Source of the DNA: an uncultured Gemmatimonadota bacterium
GTDB lineage: Bacteria > Gemmatimonadota > Gemmatimonadetes > Gemmatimonadales > Gemmatimonadaceae
Length of the DNA stretch: 36,188 nt
Direction of reading: 5' to 3'
Assembly (NCBI GenBank): GCA_903876745.1
Contig: CAIRBD010000467.1
Location: forward strand, 1 to 36,188
A program made the translations under genes and the position numbers. Shown in pieces: positions 7,613 to 14,735 of this stretch. Below the pieces are notes generated by a model. That model did not search any database and was not told the origin of the DNA. It worked only from the letters and a program-made list of their open reading frames with translations. The first letter of the stretch is position 1. Every line of letters begins with the position of its first letter.

Positions 7613-8830
7613 ATGGCTCGCACGCGCCGCTCGCCCCGGTCTGTCACGTCATCGACGCCTCCGGTGCGGCTGTATGCTGCGCTCGAGGGGTGGCGGGGAG
7701 TGTGCGCGTGTCTCGTCGCGCTGTTCCATTTTCGTCAACTGGGCTACGACAACGTCGCCGTGCGTTCGCATATTGGCACGACGGGGGTGGTGCAGAACGC
7801 GTATCTGTTCGTCGACTTCTTCTTCGTGCTGAGCGGCTTCGTGATCGCGGCGAGCTATCAGGAGCGGCTGACGAGGCGGCTCGTGTCGCTTCGCGATTTC
7901 CTGAGTCTGCGACTCGGGCGATTGTATCCGCTCGTCCTGTTCTCCATGGGCCTCATGCTCGCCGAGGAAGCGTATCGTTTCTGGTTCATGACGTTCACCG
8001 GCGCGCGACAGGGCTTCAGCGATCAGGGCAACACGATGGTGACGTTCGTGGTGAATGTGCTGCTCCTGCAAGGACTGCACGTCGAGGCGATGAACACGTG
8101 GAACCGGCCGAGTTGGAGCATCAGTGCCGAGTTCGCGACGTATGCGGTGTTCGCCGTGTCGTGGATCCTACTGGGCCGACGGTCGTGGATCGCGACCGCG
8201 CTCGTGATCGTGGGCGCGCCGCTGGCGCTGCTGCGTTTGAAAGGACACATCGACGCGACGTACGACTGGGGTGTGATCCGGGCGATGCTCGGCTTCGCCC
8301 TGGGGGTCGTCGTGCACTGGGGCACGGCGCAGCCGTGGTGGCAGCGGGTTCGGTACCGGATGTCCGAGGGAGCGTCGAGTGCCGCGGAGGCGATCGTCGC
8401 GATCGCCGTGGCGGTGTTCGTGAGCTGGGTGGCGCGCCGGCCGGCGTCGATCGCGGCGCCGTTCCTGTTCGCGATCGCGGTCGCGGTGTTCGCCGCAGAA
8501 CGTGGTGTGCTGGGACGGACGCTGGCGTCGCCGCCGATGCGGGCGCTGGGGCGCTGGTCGTATTCGATCTATATGCTCCATTATCCGTTGCAGCAGGTGC
8601 TGTTCTGGGTACTCATCCAGTTGTACGCCACGGGCTGGCTTCGCATCGCGCGCACCACGCCGCCGGCGCTGGAGATCAGTCGGTGGGCAGCAGACGGCCT
8701 CAACGCGGTGATGCTGGTCGTGGTGATCGGCGCGTCGGCGCTCGCGTACCGCTGGGTGGAGATGCCCTGGCGTGAGCGCGTGCGTGCGGCGGTCGCCCGG
8801 CGACAGTCACGGAGCGGGAAGGGCCGCTAG
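7613..8830 (+). CDS. Acyltransferase 3 (OafA/YrhL-type) membrane protein
   Basis: The protein has 405 residues from the ATG at 7613; the longer frame from 7403 overlaps the peptidase. The start of the domain reads LYAALEGWRGVCACLVALFHF, matching the RGxAAxxVxxFH signature where the His is catalytic. FLSLRLGRLYPL and the later RWSYSIYMLHYPLQQVLF and YRWVEMPWRERV are the other conserved elements of acyltransferase-3 proteins. About ten hydrophobic segments are visible. Such enzymes move acetyl or other short acyl groups onto surface polysaccharides, lipids or secondary metabolites. The acceptor here is unknown. It is 9-16 bases from both neighbours, so probably in one unit with the S9 peptidase. 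Confidence 0.88.
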   Translation: MARTRRSPRSVTSSTPPVRLYAALEGWRGVCACLVALFHFRQLGYDNVAVRSHIGTTGVVQNAYLFVDFFFVLSGFVIAASYQERLTRRLVSLRDFLSLRLGRLYPLVLFSMGLMLAEEAYRFWFMTFTGARQGFSDQGNTMVTFVVNVLLLQGLHVEAMNTWNRPSWSISAEFATYAVFAVSWILLGRRSWIATALVIVGAPLALLRLKGHIDATYDWGVIRAMLGFALGVVVHWGTAQPWWQRVRYRMSEGASSAAEAIVAIAVAVFVSWVARRPASIAAPFLFAIAVAVFAAERGVLGRTLASPPMRALGRWSYSIYMLHYPLQQVLFWVLIQLYATGWLRIARTTPPALEISRWAADGLNAVMLVVVIGASALAYRWVEMPWRERVRAAVARRQSRSGKGR

Positions 8831-8839
8831 ATTTCAGGA

Positions 8840-10255
8840 ATGGCCCATCGACTCGCGCCCCTGATGTCCCGTTCGCGGATCTTCCGCACCACACTGGCTA
8901 TCGTGTTGCAGGTGTCGCCCGGCGCGACGGCGGCGGCAATGCCGCGCGTGAGCGCCGACACGATTCGGGGTTTCGTGTTCGACAGCCTGCTGCACGCGCC
9001 GGTCGGCGGTGCCACCGTCATCGCGAGTCCTGGCGGTGAGCAGGCAGTTGCGACCACCGAGGGTCGGTATACGCTGATCAGTGCGCAACAGGTCACGCGC
9101 GTGTCGGCGTTTCATCCCCTTTTCGACCGGACAGGAATCGGCAGTTTGTCGGTGGTCGTTGGCCCTTCCACCTCACGCGCGCAGCTGATCCTGTCGACGC
9201 CCTCGCTCGCGACGGCGTGGGCGCACCTCTGCAATGCGAGCGCGAAAGTGCAGGGGCGGGAGGGTATCGTGCACGGCTCGGCGCGCGCGAGCGACAACGC
9301 GACGCGCGTGGCCGGGGTCAAGGTGCGGGTGAGCTGGGACGTCGAGGAGACGACACTTCGCAATCCAACGTTGCCGCGCGTCGTGGAGAGCCGCACCGAC
9401 TCGACCGGCGCCTACGCGGCCTGCGGCGTGCCGCAACTCGCGAATGTGTATGTGGTGGCGTATTCCGGCCAATACAATTCCGGCACGCTCGTGCTCGCCG
9501 CGGACTCGGTGCCACTGCGCAAGCAGGACCTTGTGCTCGGTCAGCCCGGCCAGACGGTGGCGGTGCGCGGCCGTGTACTCGACCAGCGTCAGCAACCCAT
9601 TGCGAGCAGTACGGTGGAGATCGATGGTCTCCCCGGTACTGCGACCACCGACACGGACGGGCGTTTCGTGATTCCGGCCGTTCCGACCGGGTCGCGTACA
9701 CTGCTCGCGCGCGCGGTCGGCTACACTCAGGTGATCCAGCAAGTCGACGTGCTGCTGTCGGGTACCGACGACGTGGCGGTGGAGTTGACGCGCAGTACGC
9801 GCCTTCCGCAGGTGACGGTGAAGGCCGATGCGCTGAACAGTCCGTATGCCCGCGAGTACGAGGAGCACAAGAAGATGGGCTTTGGCGCCTTCCTCGATTC
9901 GTCGCAGTTCCTGAACAGGGCGAACACCCGTTCGATCTTCCAGGGTGCGGCGGGGGTGACGATCAGCAATAACGACGGCGCGTCGATCAACACGTTCAAG
10001 ATCTTCATGCCGTACACGAAGGGATACTGCGAAGCGAACGTGATCGTGGACGGCTTCAGGTCAGACACCGACATGCTCGCGGCGATCCCGAAGTCGCAGA
10101 TCGCGGCGGTGGAGATCTATCTGCGGCCGAACGAAGTGCCGGGCAAGTACGTGCCGTTCGACAGTATCTGCGGGACGGTGTTGGTGTGGACGAAACAGGC
10201 CTTCACGCCACTGCCACCCCCGACTCCGTCCAAGGCGAAGCGTCCGGAGCACTAA
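8840..10255 (+). CDS. Carboxypeptidase-regulatory-like protein with plug domain, no barrel
   Basis: The protein has 471 residues with an N-terminal signal (about 1-38). Three Ig-like regulatory repeats follow: DTIRGFVFDSLLHAPVGGA (about 35), VKVRVSWDVEETTLRN ... DSTGAYAACGVP (about 165), and VAVRGRVLDQRQQPIASSTV ... DGRFVIPAVPTG (about 235-300). After an ELTRSTRLPQVTV strand, residues 335-455 resemble a TonB-receptor plug (FQGAAGVTISNN, ANVIVDGF, IAAVEIYLRPNEVP) ending in CGTVLVWTK. The protein stops there, so there is no beta-barrel. It shares this plan, including two cysteines (KGYC and ICG), with the gene at 13811. A TAGATT hexamer at 8828-8833 is well placed for a nearly leaderless transcript. 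Role inferred as periplasmic or outer-membrane adaptor. Confidence 0.78.
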   Translation: MAHRLAPLMSRSRIFRTTLAIVLQVSPGATAAAMPRVSADTIRGFVFDSLLHAPVGGATVIASPGGEQAVATTEGRYTLISAQQVTRVSAFHPLFDRTGIGSLSVVVGPSTSRAQLILSTPSLATAWAHLCNASAKVQGREGIVHGSARASDNATRVAGVKVRVSWDVEETTLRNPTLPRVVESRTDSTGAYAACGVPQLANVYVVAYSGQYNSGTLVLAADSVPLRKQDLVLGQPGQTVAVRGRVLDQRQQPIASSTVEIDGLPGTATTDTDGRFVIPAVPTGSRTLLARAVGYTQVIQQVDVLLSGTDDVAVELTRSTRLPQVTVKADALNSPYAREYEEHKKMGFGAFLDSSQFLNRANTRSIFQGAAGVTISNNDGASINTFKIFMPYTKGYCEANVIVDGFRSDTDMLAAIPKSQIAAVEIYLRPNEVPGKYVPFDSICGTVLVWTKQAFTPLPPPTPSKAKRPEH

Positions 10256-10283
10256 AGACGCCCGCCCGCCTCCGTCGCGGACA

Positions 10284-10299
10284 CGCCGGCGCGCCGGCG
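10284..10299. terminator. GC-rich palindrome between convergent genes
   Basis: CGCCGGCGCGCCGGCG is a perfect 16-base palindrome between the convergent stops at 10255 and 10325. It could form a short hairpin in either transcript, but has no loop or T-run, so terminator function is only a possibility. Confidence 0.25.
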
Positions 10300-10324
10300 C
10301 ATCACAGCGGCCGGACGACTCGCG

Positions 10325-11341
10325 CTATTCCACGCGGCGCTGGCGCAGTCCGATGTTGAGAATACGCTGCAGCAGTTCGGGGTACTCGATGCCGACGGCG
10401 CGTGCCGACGCGGCGAACTCTTCCCGCCGCGCGATCTCGGGATTCGGGTTTGCCTCGAGGAAGTAGAACTGTCCGTCGGCCCCGAGGCGGAAGTCGATGC
10501 GCGCGTAGCCCGAGAGTTCGAGAGTCTTGTAGATGCGCTTGCTGACGTGCGCGAGCCGTGCCGCCTGCTCCGGCGTGAGTTCGGCGGCGCGAAAGGCGAC
10601 GCCGAGCCGTTGCTGATACTCGAGGTCGTGTTTGACTTTGGCCGTGGCGATGAGCGGCGCGCCGTCGGACTTCCGGTCGGCGAACAGCTCCCATGGGGGG
10701 AACGCGACGAGTCGTTCGTTCCCCATCACGCTCACGTAGAGCTCACGGCCCTCGATGAACTGCTCGACGATGGCGTCCGTGCCGATGCGTTCGTGGATGA
10801 ACTGAGCGCGCTCGACGAGTTTCTCGTCCGTATCGACGATCGACGCCTGCGAGATGCCCACGGATGAGTCAGCGGTGAGCGACTTGACGATGAGCGGGAA
10901 CTTGAGCCATCTCGGCCGCGCGATCCGCCGCCCTATCGGGAAGACGTGGAAGTCCGGGACGCGGATGCGGTGATACGCGAGTAGCTTCTTTGAGAGCGCC
11001 TTGCCGCGCGAGATGATCATGCCGCGCGGATTGCATCCCGTGTACGGCACCTTCAACAACTCGAGATAACTCACCACGTTCTGGTCGAAGAGCACCTCGC
11101 CGTGGAACTCCTCGAGGAGATTGAAGACGACGTGCGGCTTCCATTCGTCCACGGCGTCGCGGATGGGGCGGAGTTCGTACTGCACCCCGAGCGGGCGCAC
11201 CTCGTGACCGACGCCGCGCAGCGTGTGCACGACGTCGAACTCCGTCTTCCAGGAGTTGATGTCCTTGTCCGTATAGCCCTCGAGCGACTCCGGCGGGACG
11301 AGCTGCGGGTGCATGAGGGCGAGCACGCGGAGGCGTTTCAT
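10325..11341 (-). CDS. ATP-grasp ligase (D-Ala-D-Ala ligase-like)
   Basis: The protein has 338 residues from the ATG at 11341. The N-terminal domain (1-110) opens MKRLRVLALMHPQLVPPESL and has DEWKPHVVFNLLEEFHG. The ATP-grasp domain follows: LSKKLLAYHRIRVPDF, PLIVKSLTADSSVGISQ (ATP-binding Lys and Ser-rich loop), DAIVEQFIEGRELYVSVMG (adenine-side Glu), ARIDFRLGADGQFYFLEANP and NPEIAR (Mg ligands Asp, Glu, Asn). These are the complete catalytic residues of the D-Ala-D-Ala ligase type, but the N-terminal substrate region is unlike Ddl. It probably joins a carboxylate to an amine. The ATG overlaps the stop of the upstream metallopeptidase gene (ATGA), so both are made together. The substrate is unknown. 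Confidence 0.85.
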   Translation of the reverse strand: MKRLRVLALMHPQLVPPESLEGYTDKDINSWKTEFDVVHTLRGVGHEVRPLGVQYELRPIRDAVDEWKPHVVFNLLEEFHGEVLFDQNVVSYLELLKVPYTGCNPRGMIISRGKALSKKLLAYHRIRVPDFHVFPIGRRIARPRWLKFPLIVKSLTADSSVGISQASIVDTDEKLVERAQFIHERIGTDAIVEQFIEGRELYVSVMGNERLVAFPPWELFADRKSDGAPLIATAKVKHDLEYQQRLGVAFRAAELTPEQAARLAHVSKRIYKTLELSGYARIDFRLGADGQFYFLEANPNPEIARREEFAASARAVGIEYPELLQRILNIGLRQRRVE

Positions 11342-12384
11342 ACGGCGATCCAGTCGCGGCGTCCGTGGTTGGCGATGAACTCCATCGTCCGTGCGGTGAG
11401 AAGGACCATGAAATCGATGAGCAGCTGGCGCTCACGGCCGCCGGCGCGGAGTCGCAGTTCGCGGCAGCGACCGATCATGTCGCCGAGGACGACGTCGAGC
11501 GTGAACTGATACTCGCCCGTCCAGCGTGACACGACGCGCCGGATATCGGAGCGATGGCGGCGCAGGAAGCTCGCGGCACTCTCGCGCATGCGATGGCGCG
11601 GCGCGTTGGAAAAGAGGCGGCTCAAGTCGTCATCGTACGTGTTGGGATATTCCTCGGAATACAGGGCACGCCGGTAAGTGTAATGCTCGAACAGCGTGCG
11701 TGACATCGTGCGCAGCGGGTCCACGTACGAGCGGCTGCGCACGGCGGGCACCACATCTGCCAGTTCCTGCATGAGGGTGTCCACGTACTGCAACTTTCGC
11801 AACGCCGGCCAATCCGCGTATCGCCGCTTCCAGTCGCTGCGCGGCCGCAGCCAGACGGCGAAGGTCTCTGCGAAATCCTCATCGGGATGGCTCTGTGCGT
11901 ACCAGCGGCGCAAATGCTGGACGTACTTCTTGCTCGCGGGATTCGGTCGGTACGACTCCGGGTACGGCGTGGACGACCTCCCGAAGAGACGCTGCCATTC
12001 ACGGCGACGGTGCAGCTGGAACGCGTGTTGGATGGCGTGGCCGCATTCGTGCCGCATGATCTGCATGCACTCGGCGTGCGTCCCACCCTCGACTTCGAGA
12101 AGCTGGTGCCGTTCGAGCTTCATCAACCGCGGGTGCGTGAGATAGAACGGGATGGCGAATCCCGGCACGTTGGCCGGCGAGAACCATTCATCGGAGATCC
12201 ACACATGCGGATGCAACCGGATGCGCCGCGCGTCAAGCTCCCCGTACAGCTCGGCGACGCAGTCGGCGAGCCAGGTGCCCTCCACGGACACCTCCAACTC
12301 ACGCAACCGGAGTTGCATGAGACGTTCGTTCGACCACGTGGCCCAGGGGCGGCGGGGACCGGTACGGCGGGCGGAGTTGGGCAT
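11338..12384 (-). CDS. Putative zinc metallopeptidase (HExxH-like zincin)
   Basis: The protein has 348 residues. The zinc site reads RHECGHAIQHAF (His112, Glu113, His116) with the downstream ligand Glu173 in DEDFAETFAVWLRP, the pattern of the putative zinc-binding metallopeptidase families with an ExxA/W glutamate. Around it are conserved aromatic residues (WISDEWFSP, PGFAIPFYLTHPRLMKLE). The C-terminal third is helical and arginine-rich. No signal peptide, so the enzyme is likely cytosolic. It is translated directly ahead of the ATP-grasp ligase with a four-base overlap and starts 82 bases from the divergent MFS transporter. Pairing of a peptidase with a ligase suggests a peptide-modifying system, but this is inference. 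ATG at 12384 has no strong ribosome binding site; Met23 is an alternative start. Confidence 0.8.
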   Translation of the reverse strand: MPNSARRTGPRRPWATWSNERLMQLRLRELEVSVEGTWLADCVAELYGELDARRIRLHPHVWISDEWFSPANVPGFAIPFYLTHPRLMKLERHQLLEVEGGTHAECMQIMRHECGHAIQHAFQLHRRREWQRLFGRSSTPYPESYRPNPASKKYVQHLRRWYAQSHPDEDFAETFAVWLRPRSDWKRRYADWPALRKLQYVDTLMQELADVVPAVRSRSYVDPLRTMSRTLFEHYTYRRALYSEEYPNTYDDDLSRLFSNAPRHRMRESAASFLRRHRSDIRRVVSRWTGEYQFTLDVVLGDMIGRCRELRLRAGGRERQLLIDFMVLLTARTMEFIANHGRRDWIAV

Positions 12385-12466
12385 TGAGCACCGAAAGGCG
12401 GACGCGAGAGCTTGGTCGCTACCGCGCGTCGTGGCAAGGGGAGCCGCGCATCAGTTACGATTGGAT

Positions 12467-13720
12467 GTGCCGGAACCCGCCCAGAATCCGTATGCTGCTC
12501 TCCGCATCCCGAACTTTCAGCGATACATCGCGGGGTTGCTCGCCTTCACGATGGCCATCCAGATCCAGGGAACGGTCGTCGGCTGGCAGGTCTATCAACT
12601 GACGCACGACAAGCTCGCCCTCGGCCTCATCGGACTGGCCGAAGCGCTTCCGTTCATCTCGATGTCGCTCTACGCCGGCCACATCGCCGACCGGCACGAT
12701 CGCCGCGGCCTGGCATTGGGGGCGCTCGGGGTGCTCTTGCTGTGTTCGGTGGCGTTGCTCGTGCTGCCGGTGCTGCTGCCGACGGCGCCCCAGCTGGTGG
12801 TGCGCGCCATTTATGCCGTGATCATGCTGAGTGGCGTGGCGCGCAGTTTTCTCCAGCCGGCGCGTCAGGCGCTCGGCGCCGAACTGGTGCCGCGCACGCT
12901 CTACGGCAACGCGATCACCTGGAGAAGCGGAACCTGGCAGCTTGCGTCCGTGATCGGTCCGGCGCTCGGCGGCTTGCTGTACGCTGCCGGTGGAACGACG
13001 CTCGCCTACACCGTGGACGTTGCGCTGACCATCGCTGGCGTGGCCGGAATTGCGATGATCCGGCACCGCTCGGCACTCCAGCCGAGGCACGACGAGCGGA
13101 TCGTCGACAGTCTGGCCGTTGGGGTACGGTTCGTGTTCCGGGAACGTCTCCTGCTGGGAGCGCTGTCGCTGGACCTGTTCTCTGTGCTGTTCGGGGGAGC
13201 CACGGCACTGCTTCCGGTGTTCGCCGACGAGATCCTTCATGTCGGTCCGCGCGGACTCGGGCTTCTGCGCGCCGCGCCAGCGATCGGCGCGGTGGTGATG
13301 TCGGTGGCACTCGCCCACCTGCCGCCCGTAGCCAAGGCCGGGCGCGCCCTGCTGCGCGCGGTGGCGCTCTTCGGCATATGCATCATCGCGTTCGGGCTTT
13401 CCCGGAGCTTTGCCCTGTCCGTCGCGGCGCTCGCCCTCAGCGGCGCGGCCGACATGGTGAGCGTATTCATCCGTTCGACATTGATCCAGACGATGACGCC
13501 TGTGCACATGCTGGGGCGTGTGATGTCGGTGAACTCCGTGTTCGTCGGCTCGTCGAACGAGATCGGGATGTTCGAGTCCGGGGTGACGGCGCAGTGGCTC
13601 GGTACGGTCCCGAGCGTCGTCCTCGGCGGTGTGGCGACGCTCGTGGTGGTCGCGGTGACGGCATGGCGCCTGCCGGCGATCAGAACGCTCGGGCGGATCG
13701 ACGCACATAGTGTGCAGTGA
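12467..13720 (+). CDS. MFS transporter (EntS-like exporter group)
   Basis: The protein has 417 residues with about twelve hydrophobic segments. It begins VPEPAQNPYAALRIPNFQRY, the usual start of this MFS branch (F-R-x-y/l before TM1). The intracellular loop motif is YAGHIADRHDRRGLALG (the GxxaDrxdRR signature), and FLQPARQALGAELVPRTLYGNAITW is typical of the enterobactin-exporter-like MFS_3 group. The frame is open upstream to 12152 but overlaps the divergent peptidase gene. I chose the GTG at 12467; TTG 12461 and GTG 12431 are alternatives. A TACGAT hexamer at 12456-12461 would fit a leaderless transcript from that GTG. Substrate unknown; small-molecule export is typical. Confidence 0.88.
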   Translation: MPEPAQNPYAALRIPNFQRYIAGLLAFTMAIQIQGTVVGWQVYQLTHDKLALGLIGLAEALPFISMSLYAGHIADRHDRRGLALGALGVLLLCSVALLVLPVLLPTAPQLVVRAIYAVIMLSGVARSFLQPARQALGAELVPRTLYGNAITWRSGTWQLASVIGPALGGLLYAAGGTTLAYTVDVALTIAGVAGIAMIRHRSALQPRHDERIVDSLAVGVRFVFRERLLLGALSLDLFSVLFGGATALLPVFADEILHVGPRGLGLLRAAPAIGAVVMSVALAHLPPVAKAGRALLRAVALFGICIIAFGLSRSFALSVAALALSGAADMVSVFIRSTLIQTMTPVHMLGRVMSVNSVFVGSSNEIGMFESGVTAQWLGTVPSVVLGGVATLVVVAVTAWRLPAIRTLGRIDAHSVQ

Positions 13721-13736
13721 ACGAGGGGAACCTCGT
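13721..13736 (+). terminator. Tetraloop hairpin right after the MFS gene
   Basis: ACGAGG-GGAA-CCTCGT forms a perfect six-pair stem with a GNRA-type loop immediately behind the MFS stop. There is no T-run, so it may protect the mRNA end or weakly terminate. Confidence 0.35.
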
Positions 13737-13810
13737 GCGCAGGCCGGCGTAGGACTCTCCTGGACCTCGGACCCGCCGGATCGCCGGCGCGCACGTTAAT
13801 CTTCCTGACG

Positions 13811-14626
13811 ATGCAGACGACCCCACGAATCCTCGGCGCCCTGACACTTGCGTTGGTCCTGATCTCAGGTGCGGCGCGTGCGCAACAGAAGTCGACGCGC
13901 CCTGGTGGACTGACCGCGCCGCCGCCGCCCACACGGCCGGTCCTGGGCGTGATCGACGGTTCTGTCAGCGACACGAATCTCGCGCCGGTGCCTTTGGCGG
14001 ACGTCACCGTGTTTCGCACGACGGGGCGGGTGAAGACGAACGTGCGCGGCCGGTTTCGCTTCATCGACGTGCCGGCGGGGCAATACCTGCTGATCGTGCG
14101 CCGGATCGGCTATCGGCCGGTCTCGGGCATCATCGACGTGCCCGCCGGTGATACCGTGCGTCTGGCGTACACGATGGAGCCGGTGGCGCAGACGCTCGGT
14201 GCGGTCGTCGTGACGGAGCAGCGGCACTCGTTCCGGATGCAGGAGTTCTACGACCGCGCCAAGGGTGGGTTCGGGGAGTTTTATACTCAGGAGCAGATCG
14301 AATCGCGCAACTCCCTGACGCTGACGGACCTGCTGAAGTTCTCGAAGACGATGTCCATCACGACGGACAACACCTCCGGCCACCAGATCGCGCTCAGCCG
14401 TCGCGAGGGGGGAAGTTTAACGGGAGTCGGTGCGGGCTACTGCCCGATGCAGGTCATGCTCGACGGGGCACCACTCCCGACGGGTTTCCCCATGGAACTG
14501 TTGCCGTCACCGAAGGAAGTCGCCGGCATCGAGGTGTATTCGGGTCCGGCGACGGTACCGATGAAGTTCGCGGGGCCGGACCGGCGGTGTGGGATGGTGT
14601 TGATCTGGACGAAGGATGGGTACTGA
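13811..14626 (+). CDS. Carboxypeptidase-regulatory-like protein with plug domain, no barrel (paralogue)
   Basis: The protein has 271 residues with a clear signal peptide (MQTTPRILGALTLALVLI, cleavage after ARA). One regulatory Ig-like repeat (about 45-135) contains VIDGSVSDTNLAPVPLADV and RGRFRFIDVPAGQYLLIV. The plug-like part has LGAVVVTEQRH, MQEFYDRAKGGFGEFYTQEQ, LTLTDLLKFSKTM, VMLDGAPLPTGFPMELLP, VAGIEVYSGPATVPMKFAG and CGMVLIWTK. The protein ends there, lacking a TonB barrel, like the larger protein at 8840 with which it shares an AGYC...RRCG cysteine pair. A TAATCT hexamer at 13797-13802 would give a very short leader. Possibly an envelope ligand-binding adaptor; function not established. 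Confidence 0.8.
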   Translation: MQTTPRILGALTLALVLISGAARAQQKSTRPGGLTAPPPPTRPVLGVIDGSVSDTNLAPVPLADVTVFRTTGRVKTNVRGRFRFIDVPAGQYLLIVRRIGYRPVSGIIDVPAGDTVRLAYTMEPVAQTLGAVVVTEQRHSFRMQEFYDRAKGGFGEFYTQEQIESRNSLTLTDLLKFSKTMSITTDNTSGHQIALSRREGGSLTGVGAGYCPMQVMLDGAPLPTGFPMELLPSPKEVAGIEVYSGPATVPMKFAGPDRRCGMVLIWTKDGY

Positions 14627-14627
14627 C

Positions 14628-14662
14628 GAGGGGGAGGGGGAGGGAAAGGGGGAGGGGGAGGG
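14628..14662 (+). repeat. G-rich polypurine tract
   Basis: Directly behind the stop at 14626 come six runs of three to five G separated by single A or AAA (GGGGGAGGGGGAGGG, then GGGGGAGGGGGAGGG). This is a strong G-quadruplex candidate on the plus strand, at the 3' end of the plug-protein transcript. Confidence 0.75.
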
Positions 14663-14675
14663 TCTTCGGGGACAG

Positions 14676-14717
14676 GAAACAGGGGGAGGGAGCCGTTGCT
14701 CTCTCCCCCCCTGTTTC
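14676..14717. terminator. Bidirectional terminator between plug-protein and transketolase genes
   Basis: GAAACAGGGGG (14676-14686) pairs perfectly with CCCCCTGTTTC (14707-14717), with a partly paired GA/CT-rich interior. The hairpin lies between two convergent genes and is followed by TTA on the plus side, fitting a terminator for both. Confidence 0.7.
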
Positions 14718-14735
14718 TTATCGTCGTGGCCTGGG

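Noticed and set aside
12152-12466. Upstream extension of the MFS protein
   Set aside because: It would overlap the divergent metallopeptidase gene and has no membrane or conserved features.
12455-13708. 417-codon open frame antisense to the MFS gene
   Set aside because: Histidine/arginine-rich composition with no domain, fully inside a clear transporter gene; a product of high-GC codon bias.
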